Assembly: GCF_011320075.1 (NCBI RefSeq)
Contig: NZ_JAANPA010000025.1
Location: forward strand, 1-45,327
Length of the DNA stretch: 45,327 nucleotides
DNA from: Sphingosinicella sp. YJ22
Lineage (GTDB): Bacteria > Pseudomonadota > Alphaproteobacteria > Sphingomonadales > Sphingomonadaceae
Reading direction: 5' to 3'
The notes below the pieces were generated by a model that did no database searches, was not told where the DNA came from, and saw only the letters and a list, made by a program, of their open reading frames with translations. Both the position numbers and the translations under genes were made by a program. This document shows positions 1 to 7,538 of the stretch, piece after piece. Each line of letters begins with the position of its first letter. Within the stretch, counting starts at the first letter, position 1.

Positions 1-65
1 TCGCGCGAGCCGGCGTCCGTGTTCGTTTCTCCCGGCTGGAGTCCAGCCGCGTGCTCTTCCGACCC
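1..65 (+). other. Probable residual sequencing adapter at contig end
   Basis: Bases 32-65 align without gaps to the Illumina TruSeq Read-2 adapter at about 26 of 34 positions, including an unbroken 12-base match (GTGCTCTTCCGA, 51-62). Bases 1-23 align to the P7 flow-cell sequence at about 13 of 23, leaving exactly 8 bases between them, the length of an i7 index. Most mismatches change A or T to G or C. The translated frame here (Trp, Cys, Ser, Pro) does not look like RNase E, whose Arg-rich run begins immediately afterwards. I infer a degraded adapter, not genomic DNA. The adapter sequences are recalled, not looked up. Confidence 0.75.
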
Positions 66-66
66 A

Positions 67-708
67 CGCCGCCGCCGCCGCCGCCGCGGCCGCCGCGGTG
101 GCCGTCGCCAGGGTGGCGACGAGCAGCGCGAAGCCGGCGCCGAGGGCGAGGAGATCGAAGCGGTCGAGGCGCCCGAGGGCGGCGAGCCCGTGACGGCCGA
201 GACCGGGACGGTCCAGGCCGAAGCGGCCGAAGCGCCCGTCGAGGCCGCCGCCGAGGACGAGAAGCCGAAGCGCGGCCGTCGTCGTCCGCGCGCCCGCAAG
301 GCCGACGAGGCGAGCGAGGCCGCGGCCGAGACCGCCGCTCCGGTCGAGGCGGAAGCCCCGGCGGCGGAGCCGGCCCCGGTTGAAGCGGCTCCCGCCGAGG
401 AAGCGCCGGCCGAGGAGAAGCCCAAGAAGCGCCGCACCGGCGGCCGTCGCAAGAAGGCCGATGCCGAGGCCGAGGCCGCAGCCGCGGCCGAGCCGGTGCC
501 GGCGCCGGCCAATGACGAGGGCGGCGTCGTGCCGACCCAGGTCGCCGAGAAGCTCGACGGTCACGCCGGCAACGGCACCGCCGCGCCGGACTCGCCGGAA
601 GCGCCGATGCTCGAGCGTCAGACGATGGAAGGCAGCGACGAGGCCGAGATGACCGGCCCGGGCGAGCCCGCCCGCCGCGGCTGGTGGCAGCGCACCTTCG
701 GCGGCTGA
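67..708 (+). CDS. rne: Ribonuclease E, C-terminal fragment (5' truncated)
   Basis: This is the last ~213 residues of an open frame that runs in from the window edge. It starts with an Arg-rich RNA-binding stretch (RRRRRRRGRRGGRR), continues with low-complexity Ala/Glu/Pro/Lys sequence containing further basic clusters (KRGRRRPRARK, KPKKRRTGGRRKK), and ends GWWQRTFGG. That pattern is the disordered RNA-binding and degradosome-scaffold tail of sphingomonad RNase E, which follows the catalytic S1/RNase H-like/DNase I-like core. The core lies outside the window, so the call rests on composition and the C-terminal motif. RNase E initiates mRNA decay and processes rRNA and tRNA. A hairpin 9 bases after the stop likely terminates the transcript. 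Confidence 0.72.
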   Translation, partial: RRRRRRRGRRGGRRQGGDEQREAGAEGEEIEAVEAPEGGEPVTAETGTVQAEAAEAPVEAAAEDEKPKRGRRRPRARKADEASEAAAETAAPVEAEAPAAEPAPVEAAPAEEAPAEEKPKKRRTGGRRKKADAEAEAAAAAEPVPAPANDEGGVVPTQVAEKLDGHAGNGTAAPDSPEAPMLERQTMEGSDEAEMTGPGEPARRGWWQRTFGG

Positions 709-716
709 TCGATCTT

Positions 717-746
717 CCCCTCCGGCTCTGGCCGGAGGGGAAAAGA
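717..746 (+). terminator. Hairpin terminator after rne
   Basis: There is a perfect 10-bp stem (717-726 pairing with 731-740) with a TCTG loop, just after the rne stop. What follows is AAAAGATTT rather than a clean T run, so efficiency is uncertain. Confidence 0.6.
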
Positions 747-786
747 TTTAATCGGCGGTTCACAATGCGGAGAAGAGAGCAGGACC

Positions 787-2178
787 ATGGCTGAAGCTCT
801 TCACGCCCGCCGCGGTCGCGGCGTCCTTGCCCGCCTTCTGCTGCTGCTCGTGCTGAGCTTCGCCTTCGTCGCTAGGCCGGCGATGGCGCAGTCGGTGCTC
901 CGCGACGCCGAGACCGAAGCCCTGTTCCGCGACATGTCGGCGCCGTTGATCGAGGCGGCGGGGCTTCGGCCGGCGGACGTGCGCATCGTCCTGCTCAACG
1001 ACGCCAGCATCAACGCCTTCGTCGCCGGCGGCCAGATCGTCTATCTCCATTCGGGACTGATCACGTCGGCGAGCAACGCCAACGAGGTCCAGGGCGTGAT
1101 CGCCCACGAGCTCGGCCACGTCACCGGCGGCCACATCATCCGGTTGCAGGAAGGGATCGGCCAGGCCGGCAACATATCGCTGCTGTCCCTGCTTCTCGGC
1201 GCCGCGGCGATCGCGGTCGGAGCGCCCGAGGCCGGCATGGCGATCATCACCGGCGGCCAGGCGGCGGCGATGAGCCGCTTCCTCGCCTTCAGCCGCGTCC
1301 AGGAGAACAGCGCGGACCAAGCCGGCGCCAGCTTCCTGAGCCGCGCCGGAATCAGCGGCCGCGGCAGCATCGCCTTCTTCGAGAAGCTGCAGAACCAGGA
1401 GTTCCGCCTCGCCATCCCGCAGACCGACAGCTACCAGCGCACCCACCCGCTCAATCGCGAGCGCATCGCGGTGCTCGAGAATGTCTATCGCACCGACCCG
1501 GCCTGGGACCGCCCGACCCCGCCGGAGCTGGAGGCGCGCTTCCAGCGCGTGCGCGCCAAGCTGCGCGGCTATATCGACGAGCCGGAGCGGGTGCTCGCCG
1601 CCTATCCGGACAGCGACACCTCGGTTCCGGCGCGCTATGCGCGCGCCTTCGCGCTCCACCGCGCGGCCTATCCCGAGCGTTCGCTCGCCGAGGTCGAAAC
1701 CCTGCTCGCCGAGCAGCCGCACGATCCCTATTTCCTGGAATTGAAGGGCCAGATCCTGCTCGAGTCCGGTCGCCCGACCGAGGCGATCACGGTTCTGCGC
1801 GAGGCGGTCGAGCGCTCGCGCAGCGAGCCGCTGATCGCGACCATGCTCGGCCATGCGCTGATCGCCACCGAGGACCCGGCCAATTTCCCCGAGGCCGAGC
1901 GGGTGCTGCGCACCGTCGTCCAGCGCGACGAGCGCAATCCCTTCGCCTGGTTCCAGCTCGGCGTCGTCTACGACCGCGCCGGCGACCTCGGCCGAGCCAA
2001 CCTCGCCAGCGCCGAGCGCTACAGCCTGATGAACGAGCCGCAGCTGGCGCTGGCCAGCGCGCGCAACGCCATGGCCGGAATCACCGCGGGCACGCCGGAC
2101 TGGATCCGCGCGCAGGACATCGTGATGGTGTCGCGCGCCGCGCTCGAGAACCAGCGCGGCCGGCGCCGGCGGCGATAA
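787..2178 (+). CDS. M48 family zinc metalloprotease with TPR tail (BepA-like)
   Basis: This 463-aa secreted protein has a signal peptide with a probable cleavage site near PAMAQS (residues 32-36). The zinc motif HELGH is at 107-111, and the downstream Glu ligand is in ENSAD (E173). The C-terminal half is Leu/Ala/Glu-rich helical repeat sequence (about 270-450), as in the TPR domains of BepA/YfgC and LoiP-like periplasmic M48 proteases. By family, it should degrade or assist assembly of outer-membrane proteins in the periplasm. The start is supported by AGCAGGA eight bases upstream. The next gene, a DsbA-like oxidoreductase, follows after 21 bases in the same direction, suggesting an envelope protein-quality operon. 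Confidence 0.9.
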   Translation: MAEALHARRGRGVLARLLLLLVLSFAFVARPAMAQSVLRDAETEALFRDMSAPLIEAAGLRPADVRIVLLNDASINAFVAGGQIVYLHSGLITSASNANEVQGVIAHELGHVTGGHIIRLQEGIGQAGNISLLSLLLGAAAIAVGAPEAGMAIITGGQAAAMSRFLAFSRVQENSADQAGASFLSRAGISGRGSIAFFEKLQNQEFRLAIPQTDSYQRTHPLNRERIAVLENVYRTDPAWDRPTPPELEARFQRVRAKLRGYIDEPERVLAAYPDSDTSVPARYARAFALHRAAYPERSLAEVETLLAEQPHDPYFLELKGQILLESGRPTEAITVLREAVERSRSEPLIATMLGHALIATEDPANFPEAERVLRTVVQRDERNPFAWFQLGVVYDRAGDLGRANLASAERYSLMNEPQLALASARNAMAGITAGTPDWIRAQDIVMVSRAALENQRGRRRRR

Positions 2179-2199
2179 TCCGGGGACGGTGACCAAGGA

Positions 2200-2928
2200 A
2201 TGAGCGACAAGAAGAGCCGCCTCGCGGGCGGCATGAGCGGGTTGTTGCTGGCGGGGGCGATCGGCCTCGTCGTCGGCGGCGGGGCGATGGTGCTGGCGCA
2301 GGGCGGCTTCGGCGACGCCCGCACCGAGCGCGTCGTCCACGACTATATCCTCGAAAATCCGGAGATCATCCCGGAGGCGATGGAGCGGCTTCAGCAGCGT
2401 GAGGCCGCCGCAGCGATCGGGCCGCGCCGGGCGCAGCTCGAGACGCCCTATGGCAGCGCCTGGGCAGGCGCGGCCGACGCCGACGTCGTTCTGGTCGAGT
2501 TCTTCGACTATGCCTGCGGCTATTGCCGGGCGAGCAACTCGGTGGTCGAGCGGCTGCTGCGCGAGGATCCGCGCCTGAAGGTGGTGTGGCGCGAGCTGCC
2601 GGTGCTCGGGCCGGCCAGCCAGGAGGCTGCCTTCGTCAGCCTCGCCGCCGCCGAGCAGGGCCGTTTCCGCCAGTTCCACGACGCCCTGTTCGCGCTCGGT
2701 CCGCCCAGCGCCCAGAACGTCGCCCAGGTCCAGCGCGCCGTCGGCGTCCAGCTCGCGCGATCGAGCGACGGCCACCGCCAAGAACTCCAGCGCAACATGG
2801 AGCTCGCCAATTTGCTGCGCGCCACCGGCACGCCGACCTTCGTGGTCGGCGACCAGGTGATGCACGGCGCGGTCGGCTATGAGCGCTTGAAGCAGGCGAT
2901 CGAAGAGGCGCGGGCTTCGCGTTCCTAG
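2200..2928 (+). CDS. DsbA-family thiol:disulfide oxidoreductase (Com1/ScsC-like)
   Basis: This 242-aa protein has an N-terminal membrane segment or signal sequence (about 11-34), then a helical stretch (ILENPEIIPEAMERL, 50-64) typical of the N-terminal region of ScsC/Com1-type proteins. The thioredoxin-fold domain carries the redox motif C106-G-Y-C109 and the cis-proline loop TGTPTF (P212). It should oxidise or isomerise disulfides in periplasmic proteins. The thioredoxin-fold domain is of the shorter type (DSBA, KE-like), so Com1/ScsC is more likely than classical DsbA. It probably shares a transcript with the upstream M48 protease. Confidence 0.88.
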   Translation: MSDKKSRLAGGMSGLLLAGAIGLVVGGGAMVLAQGGFGDARTERVVHDYILENPEIIPEAMERLQQREAAAAIGPRRAQLETPYGSAWAGAADADVVLVEFFDYACGYCRASNSVVERLLREDPRLKVVWRELPVLGPASQEAAFVSLAAAEQGRFRQFHDALFALGPPSAQNVAQVQRAVGVQLARSSDGHRQELQRNMELANLLRATGTPTFVVGDQVMHGAVGYERLKQAIEEARASRS

Positions 2929-2933
2929 AGATC

Positions 2934-3011
2934 GTCATGCCAGCGAAAGCTGGCATCTCAATTCATGTGGTCTCGAGAGGGCCGGGAGATTCCCGCTTTC
3001 GCTGGAATGAC
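2934..3011. repeat. Palindromic intergenic repeat, family 1 (copy A)
   Basis: Both ends match an inverted pattern, GTCATxCCxGCGAAAGC at the left and GCTTTCGCTGGAATGAC at the right, and the element fills the gap between two convergent genes. The same arms recur at 20779-20867. These are REP/MITE-like hairpin elements common in sphingomonad genomes. Confidence 0.85.
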
Positions 3012-3019
3012 GGGTGCAC

Positions 3020-3670
3020 CTAGCCCTTGAACCCCTGCGCGACGACGTACCACTCGCTCGAATCCTTGCGGCTGGCGGGCGGCTTGGCGTGCTTCACGGT
3101 CGTGAAGCGGCGTTTCAGTTCGGCGACGAGATTGTTGTCGGCGCCGCCGGCCAGCACCTTGGCGACATAGGCGCCGCCGGGGCGGAGCACTTCGCCGGCG
3201 AAGTCCAGCCCCGCCTCGACCAGCGCCATGGTGCGCAAATGGTCGGTCTGCGGGTGGCCGACGGTGTTGGCGGCCATGTCCGATAGGACGACGTCGGCGG
3301 GGCCGCCGAGCGCTTCCTTGAGAAGGTCGGGCGCGCTGTCGTCCATGAAATCGAGCTGGAGGATGGTCGCCCCCTCGATCGGGTCCGTCGGCAGGAAGTC
3401 GATGCCGACCACCACCGCCTGCGGCGCGGTCTTGCGCACCACCTGGGTCCAGCCGCCGGGAGCGATGCCGAGGTCGACGACGCGCTTGACGCCGCCGAGG
3501 AACTTGAAGCGCTCGTTCAGCTCGATCAGCTTGTAGGCGGCGCGGGAGCGGTAGCCCTCGGCCTTGGCCTTGCGGACATAGGGATCGGCGAGCTGGCGCT
3601 CGATCCACTTGGTCGAGCTGATCTTGCGCCCCTTGGCGGTGCGGATGCGCTGTTTGGGAGGGGCGGGCAT
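3020..3670 (-). CDS. rlmE: 23S rRNA (uridine-2552-2'-O)-methyltransferase RlmE (FtsJ/RrmJ)
   Basis: This 216-aa Rossmann-fold SAM methyltransferase methylates U2552 in the A loop of 23S rRNA late in 50S assembly. The SAM-binding motif is VVDLGIAPGGWTQ (64-76), and the K-D-K-E catalytic tetrad is visible as K47 (YKLIE), D131 (SDMAAN), K171 (VAKVL) and E206 (SSEWY). The length is normal for the family, and the basic N-terminus (KQRIRTAKGRK) fits rRNA binding. It lies 9 bases downstream of the ppx/gppA gene on the same strand, so the two are probably co-transcribed. Confidence 0.95.
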   Translation of the reverse strand: MPAPPKQRIRTAKGRKISSTKWIERQLADPYVRKAKAEGYRSRAAYKLIELNERFKFLGGVKRVVDLGIAPGGWTQVVRKTAPQAVVVGIDFLPTDPIEGATILQLDFMDDSAPDLLKEALGGPADVVLSDMAANTVGHPQTDHLRTMALVEAGLDFAGEVLRPGGAYVAKVLAGGADNNLVAELKRRFTTVKHAKPPASRKDSSEWYVVAQGFKG

Positions 3671-3679
3671 GGCCGCTCT

Positions 3680-4777
3680 CTAGATGCGATAGCCGTCGCG
3701 CGCCATGAGGCTGCGCAAGATTCCCTCGCGGATGCCGCGGTCGGCGATGCCGAGGGTGTCGGCCGGCCAGATGTCCATGATCGTCTCGAGGATCGCGCAG
3801 CCGGCGACGACGAGGTCGGCGCGCTCATGGCCGATGCACGGGAATTTGGCGCGCTCGTCATGGCTCGCGACGGACAGGATCTGGCTGATCTCGCGCATCG
3901 CCGGCGCCGGAACCATCAGGCCGTCGATCTGCTTGCGGTCGTAGGCGGGCAAAGCGAGGTAGACGCTCGCCAGAGTCGTCACCGTGCCGCTGGTGCCCAT
4001 CAGGCGAATGTTGGTCTTGTCCGCCGGAAGCAGCTGCTGGAAGCGGCGGAAAGCGTGGCGGACGCGCTCGCGCATGCGGCCGTAGGCGGCGAGGCGCTCG
4101 TCGGCGTCCTTGAACACCGTGCCCTCGCTCTCGGTCAGCGAGGCGACGCCCCAGGGCGCGCTCCACCAGCAGCGGATTCGCGGCGCCTCGCCGTCGGTGT
4201 CGATCAGCACCAGCTCGGTCGAGCCGCCGCCGATGTCGAAGATGAGGGCTGGACCGTCGCCCGGCTCGAGCAGGCGGTGGCAGCCGAGCATGGCGAGCCG
4301 CGCTTCCTCCTCGGGCGAGATGATCTCGAGCACGATTCCGGTCTCGCGGCGCACCCGCTCGACGAACTGGCGGCCGTTGACGGCGCGGCGGCATGCCTCG
4401 GTCGCCACCGAGCGGGCGAGGCTGACGCGGCGGCGGCGGAGCTTGTCGGAGCAGACCGAGAGGGCGGCGACGGCGCGGTCCATCGCGTCCTGGCTGATCT
4501 TGCCCGAGGTGCCGAGCCCTTCGCCGAGCCGGACCACGCGCGAGAAGGCGTCGACGACGGTGAAGCCGTCGTCGGACGGCCGCGCCACGAGCAGCCGGCA
4601 ATTGTTGGTGCCGAGGTCGATCGCGCCATAAGTGTGGCGCGGGAAGCGGCGATGTTGGGGAACGCCGTTGGCGGCGAGCGGGGCGAGGCCCTCGGAAACC
4701 GGAGCGGTGGTGGGTAAGGCCGCGTCGGCCGGACCCCCGCCCGGCGCTTGCGGAGCCGGTACGGCTTGCTGCGCCAT
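3680..4777 (-). CDS. Ppx/GppA family exopolyphosphatase / guanosine pentaphosphatase
   Basis: This 365-aa protein has an ASKHA phosphatase fold: phosphate-1 loop GAIDLGTNNCRLLV (51-64), a Glu in ATEACR (E127) at the catalytic-base position, and phosphate-2 loop FDIGGGSTEL (180-189). It should hydrolyse polyphosphate and/or pppGpp. It is shorter than E. coli Ppx because the C-terminal HD-like domain is missing, as in many alphaproteobacterial versions. The frame stays open upstream to 5044, but that extension is antisense to tRNA-Gln and low in similarity, so I chose the ATG at 4777. The first ~45 residues (Ala/Pro-rich) are probably disordered. Confidence 0.9.
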   Translation of the reverse strand: MAQQAVPAPQAPGGGPADAALPTTAPVSEGLAPLAANGVPQHRRFPRHTYGAIDLGTNNCRLLVARPSDDGFTVVDAFSRVVRLGEGLGTSGKISQDAMDRAVAALSVCSDKLRRRRVSLARSVATEACRRAVNGRQFVERVRRETGIVLEIISPEEEARLAMLGCHRLLEPGDGPALIFDIGGGSTELVLIDTDGEAPRIRCWWSAPWGVASLTESEGTVFKDADERLAAYGRMRERVRHAFRRFQQLLPADKTNIRLMGTSGTVTTLASVYLALPAYDRKQIDGLMVPAPAMREISQILSVASHDERAKFPCIGHERADLVVAGCAILETIMDIWPADTLGIADRGIREGILRSLMARDGYRI

Positions 4778-4885
4778 CCTGACACTTACTCTTGTTCTCT
4801 TGGCGGCCGGGAATACCGTCCGCTGACTTGCCGCCAGTCGTACACGAGGCGACCGTTTCGGGCAAGCACAGGGGTTTCCGAGGCG

Positions 4886-4914
4886 TTGACAGGGCCGGGC
4901 CGCGCTCCTATTTC
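4886..4914 (+). promoter_or_regulatory. Sigma-70 promoter of tRNA-Gln
   Basis: A consensus TTGACA (4886-4891) is followed by a 17-base spacer and TATTTC (4909-4914), placing transcription start only a few bases before the mature tRNA at 4927. Confidence 0.65.
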
Positions 4915-4926
4915 GCCCGTCCGCGT

Positions 4927-5000
4927 TGCCCGATCGTCTAATGGTAAGACTACGGACTCTGACTCCGTCAATCGAGGTTCGAATCCTCGTCGGGCATCCA
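4927..5000 (+). tRNA. tRNA-Gln (anticodon CUG)
   Basis: This is a 74-nt cloverleaf. The acceptor strands TGCCCGA and TCGGGCA pair. The anticodon stem ACGGA/TCCGT encloses the loop CTCTGAC, which gives anticodon CTG. The T arm GAGG-TTCGAAT-CCTC is canonical, and CCA is encoded at 4998-5000. The discriminator base appears to be T. Confidence 0.95.
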
Positions 5001-5052
5001 GCTTCCGCCTTCTGATCCAAGCCTCTATGCCTCTGCCGCGTCACGGTAGGGG

Positions 5053-6588
5053 ATGATCATGCGCGGCAGGTTTTGGGCGGCTTCCTTCATTCTGATGCTT
5101 GCGGGCTGCGCCACTTCGGCGCCGGGACCGGCGATCAGCGACGCCGAGACTCGGGCGTGGTGGGCGGTGACCGCCGAACTTTCCAATGATGCGATGGAGG
5201 GCCGCGACACCGGCTCGCCCGGCTATGACCGCGCCGCCGCCCTTGTCGTCGAACGGTGGCGGCGGGCGGGGCTGCGGCCGGCCGGCGACAACGGGACCTG
5301 GTTCCAGCCGATCGCGATGAAGGAGGTGCGGGTCGATCGCGCCGGCACCGCGCTGACGCTGACCGGCCAGGGTGCGCGCCCGGTGCAGATGCAGTTCCTC
5401 CATGCCTGGACCGTGCGGCCGACCGAGCAATTGCCCGCTTCCGTTTCCGGGGCTCTGGCCTTTCGCGGCTATTGCGCGGCGGCCGACCTCCGGGACGTGG
5501 CCGGCAAGGTCGTCGTCTGCCTCAACACCAGGCGAACGGGAGCGCCGTCGGCCGGGCAGCAGGTCCAGGCCGCGGCCGCGGCGCGGGCGGCGGCGATCAT
5601 CCAGGTCGACAACCCGTATTTCATGGTCGAGCCGCCCCGCTGGCCCATCGCCTATGCGCGGTCCGTCTCGTTGCTCGACGCCGCGCCGCCCGCAGCCGCC
5701 GCGCTCCCGGTCATTCGGTGGAATGCCGAATGGTTCGGCTGGCTGGTTCCGGACGGCGCCGACGATCTGCTTCGGGCCGCCGACCGCGGTGAGCCGGTGG
5801 CGAGTTCCGACCCGCCGGCCCGTCTCGACGCCCGCTTTGCGATTGGCCGCGGCACCCTTTCGTCCCCGAACGTTCTCGGCGTCCTCCCCGGCACTGATCC
5901 GGCGCTGGCGGACGAATATGTCGTCGTCGGCGCGCATCTCGACGGCTACGGCTTTGGCGAGCCGATCGACGGGGACGGGCTCTACAACGGCACGTTCGAC
6001 GACGCGGCCTATGTCGCGACTTTGATCCGCCTCGCCGAGCAGAGGCAGGGGCGGGGCTTCCGGCGGCCGGTCCTGTTCGCGGCCTTCACCGGCGAAGAGA
6101 AGGGGCTGATCGGGTCGCGCTGGCTCGTCGACCATCTGCCGATGCCGCGCGACCAGGTCGCCGCGATGATCAACCTCGATCAGTTGCGGCCGATCTTCCC
6201 GCTCGACCTGCTCACCGTCCACGCGCTCGACGACACGACTCTGGGCGAGGATGCACGGGCGGTGGCGGAAGGGATGGGAATCCGGGTTCGTCTCGATCCC
6301 GAGCCGGAGCGCAACCTCCTCCAGCGCACCGACCATTGGCCGTTCCTGATGGCGGGCGTGCCGGCGATCAATTTCGTGTTCGGCTACGAGCCCGGAAGCG
6401 ACGCCGAGCGGCGCTACCGGCTGTGGTACCAGACCCGCTACCATCATCCCGGGGACGACCTCACCCAGCCGTGGGACCCGGTCGCGGCGGAGCGGTTCAA
6501 CCGCTTCTTCTACGACCTGGTCGCCCGGGTCGCCGACGCCGACCGGCGGCCGGCATTCGTCCGCGGCAACCCCTATCGGCGCCGCTAG
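5053..6588 (+). CDS. M28 family zinc peptidase, lipoprotein
   Basis: This 511-aa aminopeptidase-like protein has a type II signal (MLAGC, lipidated Cys19), so it is probably anchored in the periplasm. A PA-type insert occupies about 100-250. The M28 metal and catalytic residues follow in order: H295 (GAHLDG), D316/D317 (GTFDDA), E348/E349 (TGEEK), D376 (NLDQ) and H464/H465 (YHHPGDD). It should release N-terminal residues from peptides. It is convergent with the VOC gene; the two stops overlap by about 4 bases. The start could equally be the ATG two codons downstream. Confidence 0.92.
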   Translation: MIMRGRFWAASFILMLAGCATSAPGPAISDAETRAWWAVTAELSNDAMEGRDTGSPGYDRAAALVVERWRRAGLRPAGDNGTWFQPIAMKEVRVDRAGTALTLTGQGARPVQMQFLHAWTVRPTEQLPASVSGALAFRGYCAAADLRDVAGKVVVCLNTRRTGAPSAGQQVQAAAAARAAAIIQVDNPYFMVEPPRWPIAYARSVSLLDAAPPAAAALPVIRWNAEWFGWLVPDGADDLLRAADRGEPVASSDPPARLDARFAIGRGTLSSPNVLGVLPGTDPALADEYVVVGAHLDGYGFGEPIDGDGLYNGTFDDAAYVATLIRLAEQRQGRGFRRPVLFAAFTGEEKGLIGSRWLVDHLPMPRDQVAAMINLDQLRPIFPLDLLTVHALDDTTLGEDARAVAEGMGIRVRLDPEPERNLLQRTDHWPFLMAGVPAINFVFGYEPGSDAERRYRLWYQTRYHHPGDDLTQPWDPVAAERFNRFFYDLVARVADADRRPAFVRGNPYRRR

Positions 6589-6956
6589 GCGTAGCTGACC
6601 ACCTCGAACTCGATTCCGTCCGAATCGTCGAAATAGAAGCGGCGGCCGGGGTCGTAGTCGGCGTGGCTCTGCGGGGTGAAGCCCTCGGCGATCACCTTGC
6701 GTTCGGTGGCGTCGAGATCATCGACGACCACGCCGATATGGTTGAGGCGGCTGTCCTCGTCACCCGCGGTGAAGCCCGGGGGCGGCGACCAGAGCGCGAC
6801 ATAGGCGTCGTCGGTGCCGACATGGACGGTGCGGCCGTTCAATTTGGCCGGTCCTTCCCAGCGGATGCTCCAGCTGAACAGGCGCTCAAGCATCTCCGCC
6901 GTCCGTCGCGGGTCGCTGACCGTCACGTTCACATGTTCCAGAATGCCCTTAGCCAT
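6585..6956 (-). CDS. VOC (glyoxalase/bleomycin-resistance fold) protein, SoxR-controlled
   Basis: This 123-aa single-domain vicinal-oxygen-chelate protein begins with a typical H-containing strand (LEHVNVTVSDPRRT, 6-19). It has the second-module pattern LNHIGVVVDDLDATE (71-85) and ends with the Glu-containing strand FDDSDGIEFEVV, so a metal site built from His and Glu is plausible. The family includes glyoxalases, dioxygenases and drug-binding proteins; the substrate cannot be read from sequence. The gene is divergent from soxR and preceded by a promoter with a SoxR box in a 19-bp spacer, so it is probably induced by redox-active compounds. Confidence 0.9.
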   Translation of the reverse strand: MAKGILEHVNVTVSDPRRTAEMLERLFSWSIRWEGPAKLNGRTVHVGTDDAYVALWSPPPGFTAGDEDSRLNHIGVVVDDLDATERKVIAEGFTPQSHADYDPGRRFYFDDSDGIEFEVVSYA

Positions 6957-7000
6957 CGTCCGAATGTCCTTTCGCTTGCGATTCGTTTCGCGATGGCGCT

Positions 7001-7031
7001 TTGATAGAACCTCAACCTAAGTTCAGGTCAA
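7001..7031 (-). promoter_or_regulatory. SoxR-type promoter and SoxR box for the VOC gene
   Basis: On the minus strand, TTGACC (7031-7026) and TATCAA (7006-7001) are separated by 19 bp, the over-long spacing that MerR-family activators correct. The spacer holds an imperfect palindrome, ACCTCAAC-CTAA-GTTCAGGT (plus strand 7009-7028), very like the E. coli SoxR box. The regulator gene starts 27 bp beyond. Confidence 0.8.
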
Positions 7032-7054
7032 GCAGCTCCCGACGGAGAGGAATC

Positions 7055-7498
7055 ATGCACACGACCGACCTGCTGCCGATCGGCGACCTCGCCGCGCGGA
7101 CCGGGTTATCGGTCTCGGCGATCCGCTTCTACGAAGCGCGCGGGCTGGTCAGCGCGCTACGCAACCGCGGTGGGCAGCGGCGCTTCCTGCGCTCCGACAT
7201 CCGCCGCTTGTCCTTCATCCGAATCGCGCAGCAGCTGGGCTTCACCATCGAGGAGATTGGAGGGGTGCTGGCCAAGTTGCCGCAGGGGCGAACTCCGACC
7301 CAGAAGGACTGGGCGGCGATCAGCGCGCTGTTCCGCAAGCGCCTCGACGAGCGGATCGCAGCGCTCACCCACATGCGCAGCAAGCTCGACGAATGCATCG
7401 GCTGCGGCTGCCTGTCGCTGAAGCGCTGCGCCCTCTACAACCCGCAGGACAGGTTGCGCGAGCGCGGGCCGGGACCAAGGCTGCTGCTCGACTTCTAG
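7055..7498 (+). CDS. soxR: Redox-sensitive transcriptional activator SoxR
   Basis: This 147-aa MerR-family regulator has an N-terminal winged HTH (LPIGDLAARTGLSVSAIRFYE, about 7-27), a dimerisation helix (about 84-113), and the [2Fe-2S] cysteine cluster C114-x2-C117-x-C119-x5-C125 that defines SoxR. Oxidation or nitrosylation of the cluster activates target promoters. GGAGAGGA lies 5-12 bases before the ATG at 7055. The frame is open upstream to 7001, but that part would cover the operator. No soxS is visible. The target is the adjacent VOC gene, as expected for SoxR outside enterics, where it controls small detoxification regulons directly. Confidence 0.95.
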   Translation: MHTTDLLPIGDLAARTGLSVSAIRFYEARGLVSALRNRGGQRRFLRSDIRRLSFIRIAQQLGFTIEEIGGVLAKLPQGRTPTQKDWAAISALFRKRLDERIAALTHMRSKLDECIGCGCLSLKRCALYNPQDRLRERGPGPRLLLDF

Positions 7499-7538
7499 CG
7501 GCCTTTGCCGCTAGGCAAGGCATCCGGAAGGGGGCGGC

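Noticed and set aside
760-2865. A 701-codon open frame on the minus strand across the M48 and DsbA-like genes
   Set aside because: It is antisense to two well-supported genes. Composition is Arg/Ala/Gly/Asp-rich without motifs, as expected for opposite frames at very high GC.
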